Counted from the first letter of the stretch, positions 37,201-51,993 are shown. The stretch is 64,000 nucleotides of DNA from Struthio camelus (GCF_040807025.1 NC_090952.1:18163068-18227067), one strand, 5' to 3'. Notes: generated from the letters alone by a model not told the origin. Numbers and translations: made by a program.

Positions 37201-39772
37201 CATGTTTATAGTTTTCAAAATGCACTTACTGAAAGAAAACACATTCCTGGCAACAACTTATCTACAACTTATTACCCATATAACTTTACACTCTTTTGTA
37301 CTTGGAATGATTAACTTAAAAAGTTAGAGGAGATTGCTCTTTCTTTCTTGTCAGAGATATATAATTTCCATAATGCAACTGTAATAATATAAAAAAATCT
37401 TGCATTTATTTTCCTAAAAGCAATAATATCCATTTTACTTATAAAACCCATGATTTTTTCAAACTTAAGACAATCTTTTACATTTGTTTCAAAGATATTT
37501 ATATTACTTTGAACAAGCATTAAAATGAATATTCTAATGAACAGAAACAGAGACGTATATTTTCCCTTTTGTTTTACTGCTAAGGGCACGACAAGCAAGA
37601 GTGAGCAAGTGCTGTAAGTATACGTTTGCAAAACGCAAGAGCAAAGAGTCAGTAATGATCAGAAACTTTAAGTATGTCTTCATGAGGCCTGTATGAAAGT
37701 GTGAAAACACGAGCCTTGCAAGTCATAAGCGATGAACCCACCTCCCATCTGATGGTCAGCTAATGATGATAGCAACAAGCATTATCATCCTGAACTTGAA
37801 TGCGAGATCCAGAATGGTGTATCAGCTTCCTTTCTGCTTCGTATTAGGTACCTGCTGTTAAAACTCAGAAAAAAGAAGAAGCTACAAGGGGAACAGAATA
37901 GTGCCCTCCACACTTTTGAGTAGCATAAAAAAAAAAAGTACAAAAAAGGAGAGCAGAGGCAAAGTTGCCTCTGGTTTTAACTGCTGCAAGCTATCCACTA
38001 CATACAGAATACAAAAGCAAAGCTTAAACAAACTCAGTCATACCAAAACAAAAGAAGAGGTACAGGGCAGGAGTCATCACACCAGCTTTTTACCTATTAC
38101 ATACAGTGAGCTCATATTACATCAGCTATACTTAAAATGCAATTGAAATTGCATCTGTTCACTCCACAGAATAGATCAATGGTTGGCAGCAGCAAAATTA
38201 TTTTTAAAATTCCTCCCTAATTTACATAACATTCTGAAAGACTATTGTCTAGTATATTAGAGAGAATAATTAATAATATCAACACAGCATTTACATCAGT
38301 GGTTGTTTTGATAAACAACAAAATGTGCTGAAGACAATGTTTCTGGAATAAATTGGTATTTGTTTTTTTACGGATGGCATGGGGTGGCCTATAATCTTGA
38401 TTATCATTCAGGATTTTAATTAAAGCTGCAGCAATGAATGCTTACAAATTCCAACAATAACTGTAAAGTTTTTTAGTCTAAAATGCTCTTCCCTCACTGT
38501 AGGAAGTTAATTTAGTTTTTAAAATATTTATTATTTTAAACAGAAATTCACCCTACAGGGCAAGAAATCCCTCAAGATGACCAGTAAAATCTTAAGAACC
38601 CGAAGGGGCTTGACCAAAGCTGAGATTCAGATAAGGTGCAGCCTATGCTCAGAATTTTGACAGGCCAACTGGCCAGCTTCAGAATCACGGAACGTTATTT
38701 AGCAAAAAGTGACAACTGTATTCATAAAACATCACATTGTTTCTAGCTCCCATTTACACAAACTTTTAAAACCATTTTGCAGAAATTGGGTGAGATTTTC
38801 TTGGAAAGAATAAACTTTATGTGAAAAATTTTTATTTAATTTACTTTGAAAGCCTAAATTTAACGGAAAAAAAATTCTCATCGTAGACATACTGCCTCTA
38901 AAATCCTAACTGCTTTATGCTCTCCTGAAGATTAATACCTTTCTACTCCTGCAAAAGCAATAAAAGCTTCTCTCATTTTCTTTGGCGAATCCGTAGAACA
39001 TTTTACTGTTACGTTCAGGTTCTTTAAATGCTTATCATTTGTAACACTGTTTGTTTTGCACTAAAAACTGCTGAAATTTGATATTCTCCACTAAAAGTAA
39101 TTTTATAATTAATTTTTGACCAGTTGATACATTAACTGTGCTTACACCATTAATCTTTGGAATCAGCTGAAATTTGGTAAGAATTAAAAAAGAATTCTTG
39201 CATTAGTACTTCAAGCTATTTTGTTTACCATTTTTCTGTTTCCTCTGGTTTTGTTGCTTACAACTGTCACTGCAACAAGAAAATGAATTATAAAGAATAT
39301 TTCTGAGCTGAAAGAGAGAAGGATTTAAAAAAGAAAGAAACCCCTCACACTTCCTTTGCTATTTTTTTTTACTAAAATACGACATATTCTTTGCTTTAGT
39401 ATGTGTCATCCAGCTTGTACTTAGATCTTTATGCCTGACCTCATTATTTTTTGCCCGAGTATGCACTTATACAGTGTACGTGGCTTACATCCAGGCAGCT
39501 GAGAAGAACTGCAAGTTCCCTTTTCTATACAAGAATTCAATACACGATTTGTTTCTTAAACCAATAGCTCTGCACAGTAAATCTATCCCGAGTTTCTCTT
39601 TTCACTCCACAAGTTTTGATCTGAAATTAGATAGAAAAGTAGGAATTTCTCCTCTACTACAGTTCTTGCACTATTTTCATTTTGTTTTTGACTAGCATGC
39701 TTTACAGCTATTGTTCTATTCAAGTCTATTTTGAAACCAGGGAGCATCTCCATAGCAGGATCTGCCGCATTA

Positions 39773-40740
39773 TTAGAACATTAGAACAGTCATGCAGGGT
39801 CAGATCAAAGGTATCCTTTCTCAGCGACTGAAAGCAGATACTAGGAACTGGGGCAAACATAAGGCTGAACCTCCCTTGTGTTTCCCCAGAGCTGGACATG
39901 ATTTCTTGTATTTAGTAATCCTCAATGATGCTCTCTTCCAGAAACTTGTTCAACCTCTCTTTAAACTCATGTTAAGTTTTAGTATCCCTAACATCCATTG
40001 GCAGGAGCCCTGCAGTCTACCTCCTTCTCATGTTAAAAAATCACTTCCTTTGGTTTGTTAACAGCCTGCTTCTTACTAGCTCTATTTGCTGACCCGTTGT
40101 TCTCATAATGGAAGAGACTGAACAATCCTTACTCAGTCTTTCCACGTCACTAGTTATTTATAGGCCTAATAGTGATACTCCCTCAGTTGTCTCTATCCAG
40201 AGTGAAGATACTGACTTACTTACTAATTCCTTGAATGGAACAAGTCCTGTACCTTTTACCAATCTTGACCTTCTCTGAACCTTGCCAATTCCACTACATC
40301 CTTTTTGATATGGGGGGAACAGAACAGCACACGGTATTGGAGAAGCAGGTGAACCATGAATTCCATCACTGGCCTAACAAGCTCTATTTCTTTTCAAATA
40401 ATTCCTAATTAATTTGAAATTAATATGATTACTAATAATTTTTAAAATCTTTTTTATATTTTCATAGAACTATCTAATCATAACCCATGTTCTTGCTCCT
40501 GGTTAGTAACACGCAGCTCATTGCCCATCATTTTATAGGTAGAGAGTTATTTTTCTCCCCACAAGTGCGTAATTTGACATTGTTCTGTACCCAATGTCAT
40601 CTGCCATTTCATTGCCCAGTTACTGAGTCTAGTTGGCTTGTTGTTCAAATCTAGTGCTTCAGAGTCAGCCCTGTTTTTTGCTGTCATGCTACTTGGCATC
40701 TTCAGGAAACTTCAACAGCTTGCTGATTCTATTTTTAGAG
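39773..40740 (-). mobile_element. Old CR1 LINE 3' fragment, minus strand
   Basis: A second CR1-family copy, much more diverged than the one at 41-1885. Its 3' end at the left has two exact 8-base tail units (ttagaaca at 39773-39780 and 39781-39788). To the right, the plus strand carries in order the reverse complements of familiar CR1 blocks: the 3' UTR, cttcctttggtttgtta, ctcagttgtctct, gatatggggggaacagaaca, tcatctgccatttcattgcc, and finally the RT active-site region, where the minus strand reads KF-PED (40698-40709 for F-P-E-D) in place of KF-ADD. So it spans from the active site to the 3' end. No long open frame remains. The block pattern is that of the older CR1 subfamilies shared among sauropsids. 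Confidence 0.85.
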
Positions 40741-43700
40741 TTAATTTACCTGAGGCAGACATCATAGGTTGTTATAGGCCTTTATTTCCCTAAACCTATA
40801 AGGTCTCAATAAGACGTACAGAAAGAAAGGTTTAACTGTACATAAGGGAGCTGAGAGTATGACTAATAAGCAGCAAAGTAAAGGACCGACTAACAAGCAG
40901 GATGCATGTTTAAGACAGACAAAGATCTCTGTAAGACACTTCTGTTATTTTATAGAGGAAGATACGCAGACCAGGAAATATCCAGATGTGACATCTGGAC
41001 ACAGCAGGAACTGAATACATGGATTCAATAATTATTGGTGCTTTTCTGCACGCTTAAGGATAAAGCAAGTAACCATTAAAAGAACTATGCAAGAGAGGCA
41101 TGATAAATGATCATCGCAAGTAAGAACACAGGAAGCGAAAAAAAGAATTGTAGCTTGGTTTCTCTGGCTTCAAGTTCAATAGGAGGACTTCACTGTTTGC
41201 TGCTGTTCATCAGAAACAGTATAATTCCTGCTGCTTCTTATGACACCTCACATAAATCGACCTTCCTGGCAATTGAGATAAGTTCTGTGGTTTTGTAAAA
41301 TTGATCAAAGTCCTTTCTTGAAAAATACTCTGACAAAAACGCCATACCTGAGGCCATGTTGTAATGATACTCAATACTGGCATCTAGATACTTCTTTTCA
41401 GAACTAGGAAAAGAAAAAAATTAAGTGTTTTCAGTATTATGACACCACTTACAGATAAAAAGGCTGTATTAATTCTGCTATCAAGTAATACTGGGAGCAT
41501 CTTAAATTAGTCAAACAGACAAATCCAACTAGAAGTGTAGGGCTATTTTTGTACTGGGCTCTTTTACAAAGCTATGATATCCTACACATCCCTAGCTGCA
41601 GGGCTAACATTCATCATTTCCTTTCCAGCTTTGCCCCTTAATTTCTACTGCTGTCTTGCCACTTTCTTGAAATTTCTGTACAAGCCTACATAAGTAACCT
41701 TAAGTCATCCAGATGCAGAGGGTCTATGGCAGGTCTCTACTACGCAAGCCCAATTATAATGAAGCATACAAAGAGTAGCAAGATGGGAAAGTCTGTACAC
41801 CACTTACACACTGAAGAAACAATGGCTCTTTGCAAGCCTCTCACAGCCGCTGGATCCTTGTAAGCAGAATCGACAATCCCACATTTAAAGACAGCAGCTG
41901 AGTACTCCTTGAGTATACGCATTCCTTCCCCACCGGAGACCTTACAGCTTCTGAGCACACGCGCTTTGCTCCTCCCCTGCTCGGTGCACAGCACAGAAAG
42001 GGGAATACGTTGCACTACTTCAGGATATCCAAAATGAGAGTGCCAGAAAAGAAAGAGGTGCAGGATGTGACTACAAAGGTAGACTACACATCTTGAGAAG
42101 CACCCATTATGATAAGTTGTAATAGTAAGATGGTACAAAAACAGATCACAGTACTAAGACAGATATGGCCTTTGCAGGTGGCCTAAAAATATACAGCGAC
42201 TTTCAGAAATGGCACTGAGATTTAGATAGGGAGGTAAAAATATGTCAAGGGTGATAAAATTAAGCACTGCGACATTCTGACTCCAAACAGAAGTTGAGAT
42301 GAATTGAGATGTCTGTAGATGTGTTCTTCTGAAACTGCCACACAGGCCTAAAGTGTGCCTGCAACCACGGCTAACGGAAAACTGTCTAATAATCGCTGTA
42401 TTTGAGCCCTGCCATTTAAAATCAGAACAGACATACGGATTCCTTAAAAAAAATTAGTAAAGTTATATCCATAATTGAGTGTTTTATGAAATACATATTG
42501 AAGGTTGTTGATTACACAAGAAAAATGCAATGAATAGGTGAGGGGCTGAAGAAATAAGATAACTGGTCAAAGAAATCTTACAAATCAGAAATGTATTAAG
42601 AAATGTTTGTCTAATAAAATGAAAGAAAACAAAGGAATAATAAAAGTTTAAGCTGTCGTGAGTTGAAGATTGTGTGAGTAAAAGCGAAAACAAAATAATT
42701 AAGTAGTTCATACCAAGAACTATAGGAACAACAAAAATATTTTTCAACAAAAAGGCTTCCATTTCTTTTTGTGTTAAAAAGTTACATGTAGTGTAAGCAA
42801 AAGATTTAGCTCCTCCCAACACTCGTACAAGCAGTCAGAAAGGTGGTGGTTTTTTATTTATTTGTTTTTAAGTAATGTCAGGCATCTTCCTTACCTAGCA
42901 ATAGTCAGAACTTCAATTTCTGTTCAGACACCCGCATAATATCCAAATGATATCATACTAAAATACTCAATGCTTCTGCAAGGTATCACTGTTCTATAAA
43001 TAGATCATTTCTTGTATATCAGTATTCATTTTAACAATCTAAGAATTGTTACAACTATCACAGTCAAGTGCTAGTATTGATGCTTTTTACTAGTACTTGA
43101 TTACCAAAAGGATTCATGTGATCATAGGATCTGCTAATACAGAAATATATTTAAAAATCATCTTGGCCCAGCAAACTGTACGTAAAGAAGAACCCAAGAC
43201 AACCAGATTCCCAGTCCATCCTTTGACTTTAATGGAAATAAGACTAGATTTTAATAGCTTAATTTATAGCTGCAAACTTTTTAAAGATAAAGATATTCCT
43301 ACTGAAATTTAAGATCCATTTCTTCCAAATACAGCTAGTATTTAATATTTATACTTTTCAACCACTCCTCAGTCTATCACTGTGTACAAATGAAATACAG
43401 ATTACATATTTAATTGAATTAACATGAAATTCTGAACAAGAAGTTACCTTTGGTCAAACTTCAGAAGAGCGCCCTTGGTAGAAACGCAAAAACTCACTCT
43501 GAAGTACATGAGGTTCTAACTCAGTGTTATTTTCTCAGTTATCTGACACTCAGGATTCTCTGTTACAGAGAAAGAGATCTGAAATGTCTGTACCCAAATC
43601 CACTATTATACTGTGAATCCCATTTATAATCTTTTCATTTTAATTTAAAACATGTGTTTGAAGAAAAAGCTCCCTTTTATCACGCGAGTTTTATTAAGAT

Positions 43701-46700
43701 TGTGATGTTTCTTTCACCATTTATTATTGAAATCGAATAGCCTACAGAGGCACCATAATGAACAGTAACAATGTGTCTCCAGGCTATCCAACAAGGTGAC
43801 GCTGAATGACTTTAATTTTAAATTGTATAAAATTGTCTTTCGTACTAAGCTCTAAGGTATGAAGCAGTTCATGTTTTGACAGCTTATTTAACAGGCTTTA
43901 CTAACTTCATAAGCAATTTTATATTTAATTTTATATTTATATATAAGCAATGTAACTGAAGTCAACCAGTTCCAGCAGGAAGAAAATGACTGATAAAAAT
44001 GATATAAAAAATAGTCAAAATACATACATTATAAGAAGAGAGATAAAAAAATCAATTTCTTAAAATAAGTGAAAACATATCAAGTTTATGCTTTGCTTTT
44101 CTTCAACAGCAGCTCTAGCATTCAATGCAATTCACTGATTTGTCTTGTTATTTGAAGGCACATACCGTGACTATGTCACAATATTCCTGTCTAATTAAAC
44201 AGAAACAGCTTTCTGAGTCATATCCAAAAAGGTAATGCAGTCTTGCTAATACATTCTCATATGCGCACACTTAGATTTGGAAATGCCTTCACTCTAAAAC
44301 AGCTCTTTATCCATTCTCCCATGGCTAAACATTTCACATCTCTATCGGTATCTTTTTTTGAAAATTTTCCTTCAACCCTTATTTCAACACTTGAGATAGA
44401 TAGCTTTGAGTATCAACCTAGAACATTACTGTGGAAAGTTCTATGCTCTGTACATGACTAACAGGAGAATTAAGATTTTGCAGGGAAAAGGACTCGCTCT
44501 GCAAAACTGTTCTATAGCTAAATTAATCACAAAAGTCTGTTTTAATACTGCCTCTTGCACAATAACATAAATTGTTTATTAAAAATAGAGCATAAACATG
44601 GAGCTATTTCAACTAGATAAAGAGTATGTGAAAGAATACAGTACTAAGTAGTATACTAAATTACAAAATATTAAGCCTTTAAATGCTCCACTCTGTAATT
44701 ACTCTTCACTATCAAAAAACTGTGCTCAAAACTCTGTTAAAGGTCAACTATTCTATTATTAGCCTGTACACGCTGATTTTATCTCCAGTAATACTTCAGA
44801 AGTTGAGAATCCTCCCTGAATGTTTCATTTGAAGATAACAATAGCTTGCATTTAAAAACCTAGTCCTATGCACATGCTCTTGAAGATCTGGTGCTGTCAC
44901 TGTACACACAGTACAAAAATTAATGCAAATATTACTGGAAAGAAACATATGCTTTCCTTATTAAAATAAATGAAAGAAAACCCACTGTTTTTATTACTGG
45001 AGATAGAATTCAAAATACGCAGTGCTCACTTAGAAAGATCAAGGGAAAGTTGGGTAGCTTTGCTTCAAACTGGACTTTCTTTAATCTGTCCTCCAGAATG
45101 GGACAATCCAATACTCTGAACACACCAAGAATAACTTCTATGAAAATGAGATGTAGCACACTGAGCGTACACTGCCTAGAAACATTCTCATTAAAAGGCA
45201 AGACCAGAAGAGGAAAAGCAGTAATTACATCTGCTTTTTATTCAAAACTAAGTGATTAAAGAATTCCTGCTGACCTAGTGTGTGCTGACCTAGTCTATGC
45301 TAAGAGACCTAGATTAGGTTTCTTAGCCTGATTCAAACCCATCTTCCTCGGACTCATCAGATTATTAACTGTTCTGTGATAAACTTAACTAATCTTACTG
45401 TAGCTATACCAATGCACAGCAGAGTGCATTAAGCGGACAAGGAAAAGGAGCAAGCCTCATAATAATCTGAGAGCTTATCTTGGAGAGGAGATAGATCTTT
45501 TGTGCACTTGCCTTATGATTATTTAATAAGAAATGTACATTTTTGGAACATGGGGTAGGAACCTACACACCCCGTCCAAGACAAGAGCCCTGCCCACTGA
45601 TTCAGAGAATGATACAGAAGCACTGCTTTCTCTGGCCCAACAAATACCAGTTATTTCCAGCAGCGGCCATGGGTCTATGCCCTAAGTCTAGCTTCTAATC
45701 AAAGGCCAGAGGACTCTTGCAGGAGAGGAAAATTTAAGAATTCTATTGATTACTAACATGATAAATGCCCCTCCTTGCAGTTCATACTTCGTTCAGAGAT
45801 GTGAAAGGTGAGACAAGTCTTTTAATCTGTGCTTCGTAACAGTTACATCAGCCTCTCAGGCCTCCTAGGGAGCTTAAGCATCTAACTCAGGTTTCAGGCA
45901 ATACTTATAATTTACATGGATGTTCAAGATGCCTAAGACTCTTTCAGGTTAGCCCAAAGGCCAAGAACTCCACAAATATTTAGAAGCATTTCACTGAAGT
46001 CTGTGACTAACAACATTTGAGCATCTCAGTCTTAGATGATATACCTAAGGAAACAGTCTAACACGTTAACCAACATCATTACAAGGAAAGAATTCATTTG
46101 GTAAAACTCTTAAGCAGCGCTCCATCTGTATGAAAGACGCAATTTGTGGTGCAAGTACTATTTAATAGGAATAGAATTTATCTGAAATAAGGCCGATAAC
46201 GGCTTCCAAAGAACCACCTACTTCACAGAAATATTAGGTAGAACAAGAAACGCTCGCTAACTGTACTCTAAAAGCTAAGCAGGATAGAGTAGCAGTTAGA
46301 TATTTGCTTTTTCACTCATCATGATGTTTCCATACTGTAGAGCTTCAGAAAACTTAAGAAAATTTGAAAGCCATAATTATTACTATAGTTAAACGTAAAT
46401 AATGGATCAGTTTGTGAAAAAAAATAAGTATGTTTTCAGGAACAGAGAGTGTACCCAAAAGAATAAGAGTCAATATTTCTATTTAAGAAGTTTATAAAAA
46501 GAAAGATTCATCTAGGACTCTTTATCTATTTGTCCAATTCTCTTTTAGTACAGCAAGACACTCTTGAAATACATTTACACAGCTGCATTTATCAAGTCAC
46601 ATGTGAGGTAATACCTACATCCCAATGTGCGGGTGTGTGTTTTGCAGGTTGTTCTTGGTTTCTCTTGGATTATGAAGAAAATTTCAGAACAGCAACTCAA

Positions 46701-49700
46701 ACACTCACTTCCTTTTTAACGGTTTAGTTTTAGATCATGACTATTGTACAAATAATGGTAGCATGTCATTATTACCCAAACATCTTGACTTTTCTCAATT
46801 GATCAATTTAAATTCCAAAATAAAATTAGAATTTTTTAAACTAAGTTTATCATACAGAAGCACCGAATCAATGCTATAACAACACGGTATGCTGATGTAA
46901 ATATCATAGAAAAAAAAATCAGATCCCAAAGATAAACTTAATTTATCTTATTATTTAACTTAATTTGAGCAAATTCTACTTTAAAAGTACTCAGTTTGAA
47001 CAAAGTAAGACCTATTCATTAAGTACCCCTCAGGTATGAGAAATCTAGGAAAAAAATGAGACTTATGAAAAAACTACAATGAAATAATATGGATCATTTC
47101 ATATTACCGAAATTCAGTGTTCAAATCCTTCTACAGCAGTTGTCATACAAATGTTATAATGAACTCGCGTACAAATGCACTCATATTTAAATTTCTGGCA
47201 TGTTTTAGGAACAGGAGCACGTTTAGTGAGCCTTGACAAACACCCTGGTAAGCCATATATATGTCTTTTTCCTAGCATACATACTGGCACATCTTATTTT
47301 TCTACTCAGATCCAAATACGGAATGATTCCTGGTTCAGTTCAAATCCGGACCATCCTGCACATGCACTGAAGACTAAATTGCAGACATAATTAAAAGTGT
47401 TACATGCAATTATATTAGGCTGTATATGTAACATATATACGTAAAAGTCATTTATATAGATTTCCAAAGTATCCAGACCAACCTATTAGGAAATACATCT
47501 GGTGGTATTTCAGTTATGCTAATCATGAAAAAGCAAACTTACAGGAGACATAACTTAGACACCAATAAAGTCATTTACAACAAACCGAGCTTAGTAATTT
47601 TACCATCACCACAGAGAAAGACAGCTAATTAAGCAATATGCTGGATATACCACTAACAGTTCCATGCTAATTCAGTTGGGGAATTATTTCAATTTACCAA
47701 ACTTAAATATAAACATTCTTCCAGCTCCCGTTTTCCACAATGTACGCATGATGTGACCAATGCCTTGGCAATACCCTGCACATATCACCAGCCTTCAAAT
47801 TTTTGTATAACTTGCCTGTTTTAACATTTTGGCCTTGTTATCATCTAATTGCTGTTCTTTGAAAGAGGAAGACATTCCAGATATTAATATTAAATTTCCT
47901 TCACAAACTTCAGTAAAGATCAAAGTCAGGTATCTACCAGATCCACGCTCTTGTTTAAAATTACGACAAACTATAGAAGAGATGTTAGATGCTGCGCTTA
48001 CTTGGATACCAACCACCATCACTGGGAAAGAAAAGAACGACAGACATAACTAAAAAACCATATGTGGTCTAGACTTTTTGTTTATAGCTTGTTTCAAAGA
48101 AAGATCAAACCTCATCAAAGAAACTAATCAGAGAAGAATAATGTATTTTTCTATTACATTTCAAAGCTTTGTGGAGTCATAGGAAGTTAGCTCAAATCCT
48201 TTCCTTTCTGTGGAAACACACATTCTCCTACAGACAATTATCACTTTGAACCATGTCATTTAGAGAAATCTAAATTAATCGAGATCAATGGATGTGTCAT
48301 TAACATATATGTTACTGTAAAATCACTTGCCCAAACAAAAACAGTGCACTTTAAGATTGCATGGAAAGAGACGAAAAAAAGGAACAAGTTTTCATTATTC
48401 GTGACTTTTGATGATTGCAGCGTATGCCTGAAAGACTTAAAAATGCTACTGCACTTTTTCCCTATCCTTAGATATTGTATATATTCCTTCAGACACGCTT
48501 AATTGACTGGAACAATTCTACTTGGCTTGAGTGATTCTATAATTCATCACAACTACCCCAGCAGTTTTTGAGGAGACAGACTTCTTCCTCATACTGCCAA
48601 AACAATCATATGAAATATGATTTGGTTTAATTAAAGCATAATTCATGTCTTGGATTTTAATCACTTCTGCTGTGCTCTGGACCCAAAAACATTCTTCTGC
48701 CACAATAATATGCTTAGCATGAAATGGGTATGCTTACTATTAATACCCGTTCTTTATCAACTTCAATAATAAGTTCCTTTGATTGAACAAGAAGTAAAAA
48801 ACAAAACCAAAACAAAAAATTACCTCTACCTGCCTGTCAGGGTAAATGTAGTTATATATATATTTTAAATTTTAATTCAGTTCTGGAGGGAAGTGAGAAG
48901 GCAACATTCCCTGCTGGATTAAATACAGAGCACTTTCTCTTTGGAGTAGTGCTCCCATGTGAAGTTACTTGGAAAACGTGGAAGGAATATACACAAATTG
49001 CTAAGTATACTCACGATTTGGTTGTAGTACATCATTGTCAAATATGATATGGTTAACATACGGTTTACTATTGCTGACCAGAATTTAAGAGTGGAGAGTA
49101 AAGAGTTTAAGAGTTTTTTCTGAAGCCAGCAAAATCAAAACCAAACCAAACAAAATCTTTCGGCATTTATCAGTTTACTGCTAGGCAAGCTTAAAAATTC
49201 AAAGAAAGAAAAATTTTAAATAGGAAGTATTATTGCTTTATGAAGAAAAAAAGAACCCTATATAAGCAAATATAAGCAATTTATAGTATTATAAATATAA
49301 GTATTTATAGTATTATAGTATTAGAAGCTTATATTATATGGATTCGCGCTTTCCCTTAAATGCCCACCTGCTTAGAGGAAACAATGAAGATCCCTTCGTC
49401 TAAGGGATCCTAAGAAACACAAAGAAAATTTATGACATGACAGCTTCTAGCTGGCAAGCGAGCCATTTCAGCTACGCAGTCAACAGCAAATTTGTAAAAT
49501 TCTAAAATAAGAAAAAAAAACTGAAAGAAAGTCTGATCAACATTATTTATAACACGCCAGCCTTTGGTTTCTATTTTGGCTGCTTAGTACAGTAGAAGAA
49601 GCCTTAATGGATCAGCCAGAGATTCCCCTGACATTAGGCAAGCAGCTCTGAAACATGAGGCCCCTTACTTCCAGCATAAACGTTGCAGCACGGTAGCAGT

Positions 49701-51030
49701 AGACTGGGGATTGCTGGCCCTTGGGAACAACTCTCAGCTTGCAAAATCCAGAGCAACTTTCAGACTAGCTTCTAGCAAGCCCAAAAACCTGCAATCACAA
49801 AAGTGACTTAAAAGTTCCTGTGCTTAGCACTGTTTTAGTAGAGCTAAGGTATAGCTCTTAAATTTCTGTTTTCATGATATCTTCCAAAGCAATCTTTCAG
49901 CCAGAAAAAAATTAGAACTGTTTTTTTTTTGCTTTGTGTTTTCTTCAGACTGAAGGATATGAAATTAATACTTTAAACACATCTATTCTCCAATAATGCG
50001 CAGAAGATATTCCCAGTTTCGATGACATGAGCATGCAGCTAGGATTTTTAGCTTCCAATCAACAGAAATAAATTGAAAATGAAATTCAGGTGCAACTGAT
50101 GTTTTATTCGATTCAAAGTGTGAAATTCAGTGAAATTTCCTACTTCTCCTACTACTACAGTACCTTCATATCAAAAATTGTGATGTGGCTTTAATTTCTT
50201 GAAAACAGCACCTGTTATCAAACAGAAAACTTGGCAATAATCCACAGATTTGGCATCTTTTCTACTTTACTCAAATATATAAAATAGCACTCTTGCAGCA
50301 ATAAACTGTAATCTTTTACTTGCCTCAAAAGATAACTTCTCAAAGTCACACCTCCACACAAAACTCACCCACATAGTTAATATAAAATATTGAAAAAAAT
50401 TACCCAATATTTAGGCTCATTTTCTGTAGAAGAGAAAAGTCATATAATTAAAAAAAAACCCAAAATTCAAGCTAAAATATATATTTTGCCAGCAAGAAAG
50501 TGTTACTGGAAGCTTTGATGCTCATGGCAAATCATATCAGTCATCATTTGTTTGAATGAAACAGTCAGTTGTGAGTTTTGACATGTATTTCTAGCTGGGC
50601 CTTATTTTCTGTGTACGTTTTGACAAGTGTATCAGAGTACAAGTACTTAAAAACAAAGAAGCAGTTTAGGAAGCGATCATACACAGATAATAAATATAGG
50701 GTAGTAGGGTATTTGGGATAACAAATTACGCTTCATGCATAAGTCTGTGGATAGATAGAATTCCAAAATAATTACAAACATTTCTAAACCAATAGCAAAC
50801 ATACGTATGAAAAATGATCCTTGAGATTTGGAAACCTGAGAATAGGAATAAAAGTCATGCAATTCACTATGTTTTTTAATTCTTTTGGTGAGAAAGAATT
50901 GTGCTTAGTTGTTAGAAAAAAAACTAGGAAAGAATATATAGCATTAAACACATTAACAAGGATCTGGACTTAACATACTTCACTGAAACCAGCTACTCAG
51001 ATTTTATACACAGAACTCAAAAGCAGTAGT
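40741..51030. other. AT-rich spacer, no gene recognised
   Basis: About 10 kb without a recognisable gene. The longest frame, 41740-42138 minus (132 codons), has hydrophobic ends and no domain that I know. Around 49275-49320 a 15-base word (atttatagtattata) is repeated 24 bases apart, and a perfect 8-bp hairpin lies at 49389-49409. The stretch 45820-45990 has the feel of an old repeat, but I cannot name it. Confidence 0.5.
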
Positions 51031-51097
51031 AAAGGGGTGGCCAACATGCAACTCTTAAACTGCGTATATGTGACAAATGTTTGAAGTGCAACTTCCA
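51031..51097 (+). mobile_element. Possible hAT (Charlie-like) terminus
   Basis: The sequence ggggtggccaacatgcaact, followed by cttaaactgcgtatatgtga, resembles the terminus of Charlie-type hAT DNA transposons (ggggtggccaacctgcggct, then a repeat of the gcggctctt word). A second approximate word (gaagtgcaactt) lies where that family repeats it. The matching second end was not found nearby, so this would be a fragment. Short and divergent. Confidence 0.35.
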
Positions 51098-51976
51098 TCC
51101 TAGCACAGGACTGTAAGAGAGACAAGGAGGTTGTTCTGAGGCTAGTCTGCTGAGTAATCTGCATCTCCTGCTGGGAGAAGAAATTACACCAACACACAGG
51201 ATGACAGGATGCTGAGGCCAGTATCACTGGGTTATTCCAGACTCTGGGCTAGTTTTATAATACTGTGAAACTGCTTCTACTGTTATTTCTCAGTGCTGAA
51301 CAAATCATGGAACTTCCCATCTCCTCAGTTTGAGGAATAAGGTGTTGGTCTTAAATCATACAAAGGTTTGGAAATGTAAACTGTAGATTAGCCTGTTTTC
51401 TCTGAAGCCAACCTAAAGACCTCCCTTTACTGTGAACTGAAGCTCTGTAATAATCGCTCTGAGGATAATGATATTGTAACTGGGATTCCAGTGCTGACCG
51501 TGTGTCCTTAAGAACACCACCTACACAAACTCATCCGTCATGCCACTCTCGGCGCAGCAGAAAGAGATGACAACGTTTCCAATCTGAAAGATATTCTAGA
51601 ACAGAAGGCATCATTACCAGTCTAACTTAAGAGGTCTGTGAGGCACCTCCACTCACTGCAAAACACCCACTAGGTTTAACTGAGATGACGACAATTCACT
51701 ATTGAGATACAGTGTATTGACTGACCTTTGCAAAGGAAAACCCTTTTTTTTTTTTCCAGATAGCGCTTCATATTCTCAAGTCGCAGTCTATTTTTGGAAG
51801 GGTCTGTTCAACTATTTCAGGACAGAACGTATAATACCCTCTAAGGTTGCTTTCAGCATTCAGCTGTGGATGAACACGACAGTGTTAGATAATGGGTTAC
51901 CATGACAACATTTCTGCCTTCTGTCAAATTTTGGAGCTCAAGTTTAAAAGCTGGCCTCAAACCAGCGTCTCTTTCC

Positions 51977-51993
51977 AAAAAAAAAAAAAAAAA
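51977..51993. repeat. Poly-A run, 17 bases
   Basis: Seventeen A on the plus strand. It could be a retroposon tail, but no source is recognised upstream. Confidence 0.9.

Larger units (their letters stand above)
29711..39772. other. AT-rich spacer, no gene recognised
   Basis: About 10 kb with no gene, RNA or transposon that I can name. The longest frame is 32447-32863 on the minus strand (138 codons) in a slightly GC-richer patch, without a known domain. Microsatellites at 33007 and 34222 and a 13-T run at 36950-36962 are the only structured items. Confidence 0.5.

Noticed and set aside
41740..42138. 132-codon minus-strand frame with hydrophobic ends as a membrane protein
   Set aside because: The ends are translated AT-rich sequence, the middle has no known motif, and nothing around it supports an exon.
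45820..45990. Stretch resembling an old amniote repeat (cttaagcatctaactcaggt)
   Set aside because: I could not match it to a named family with any confidence.
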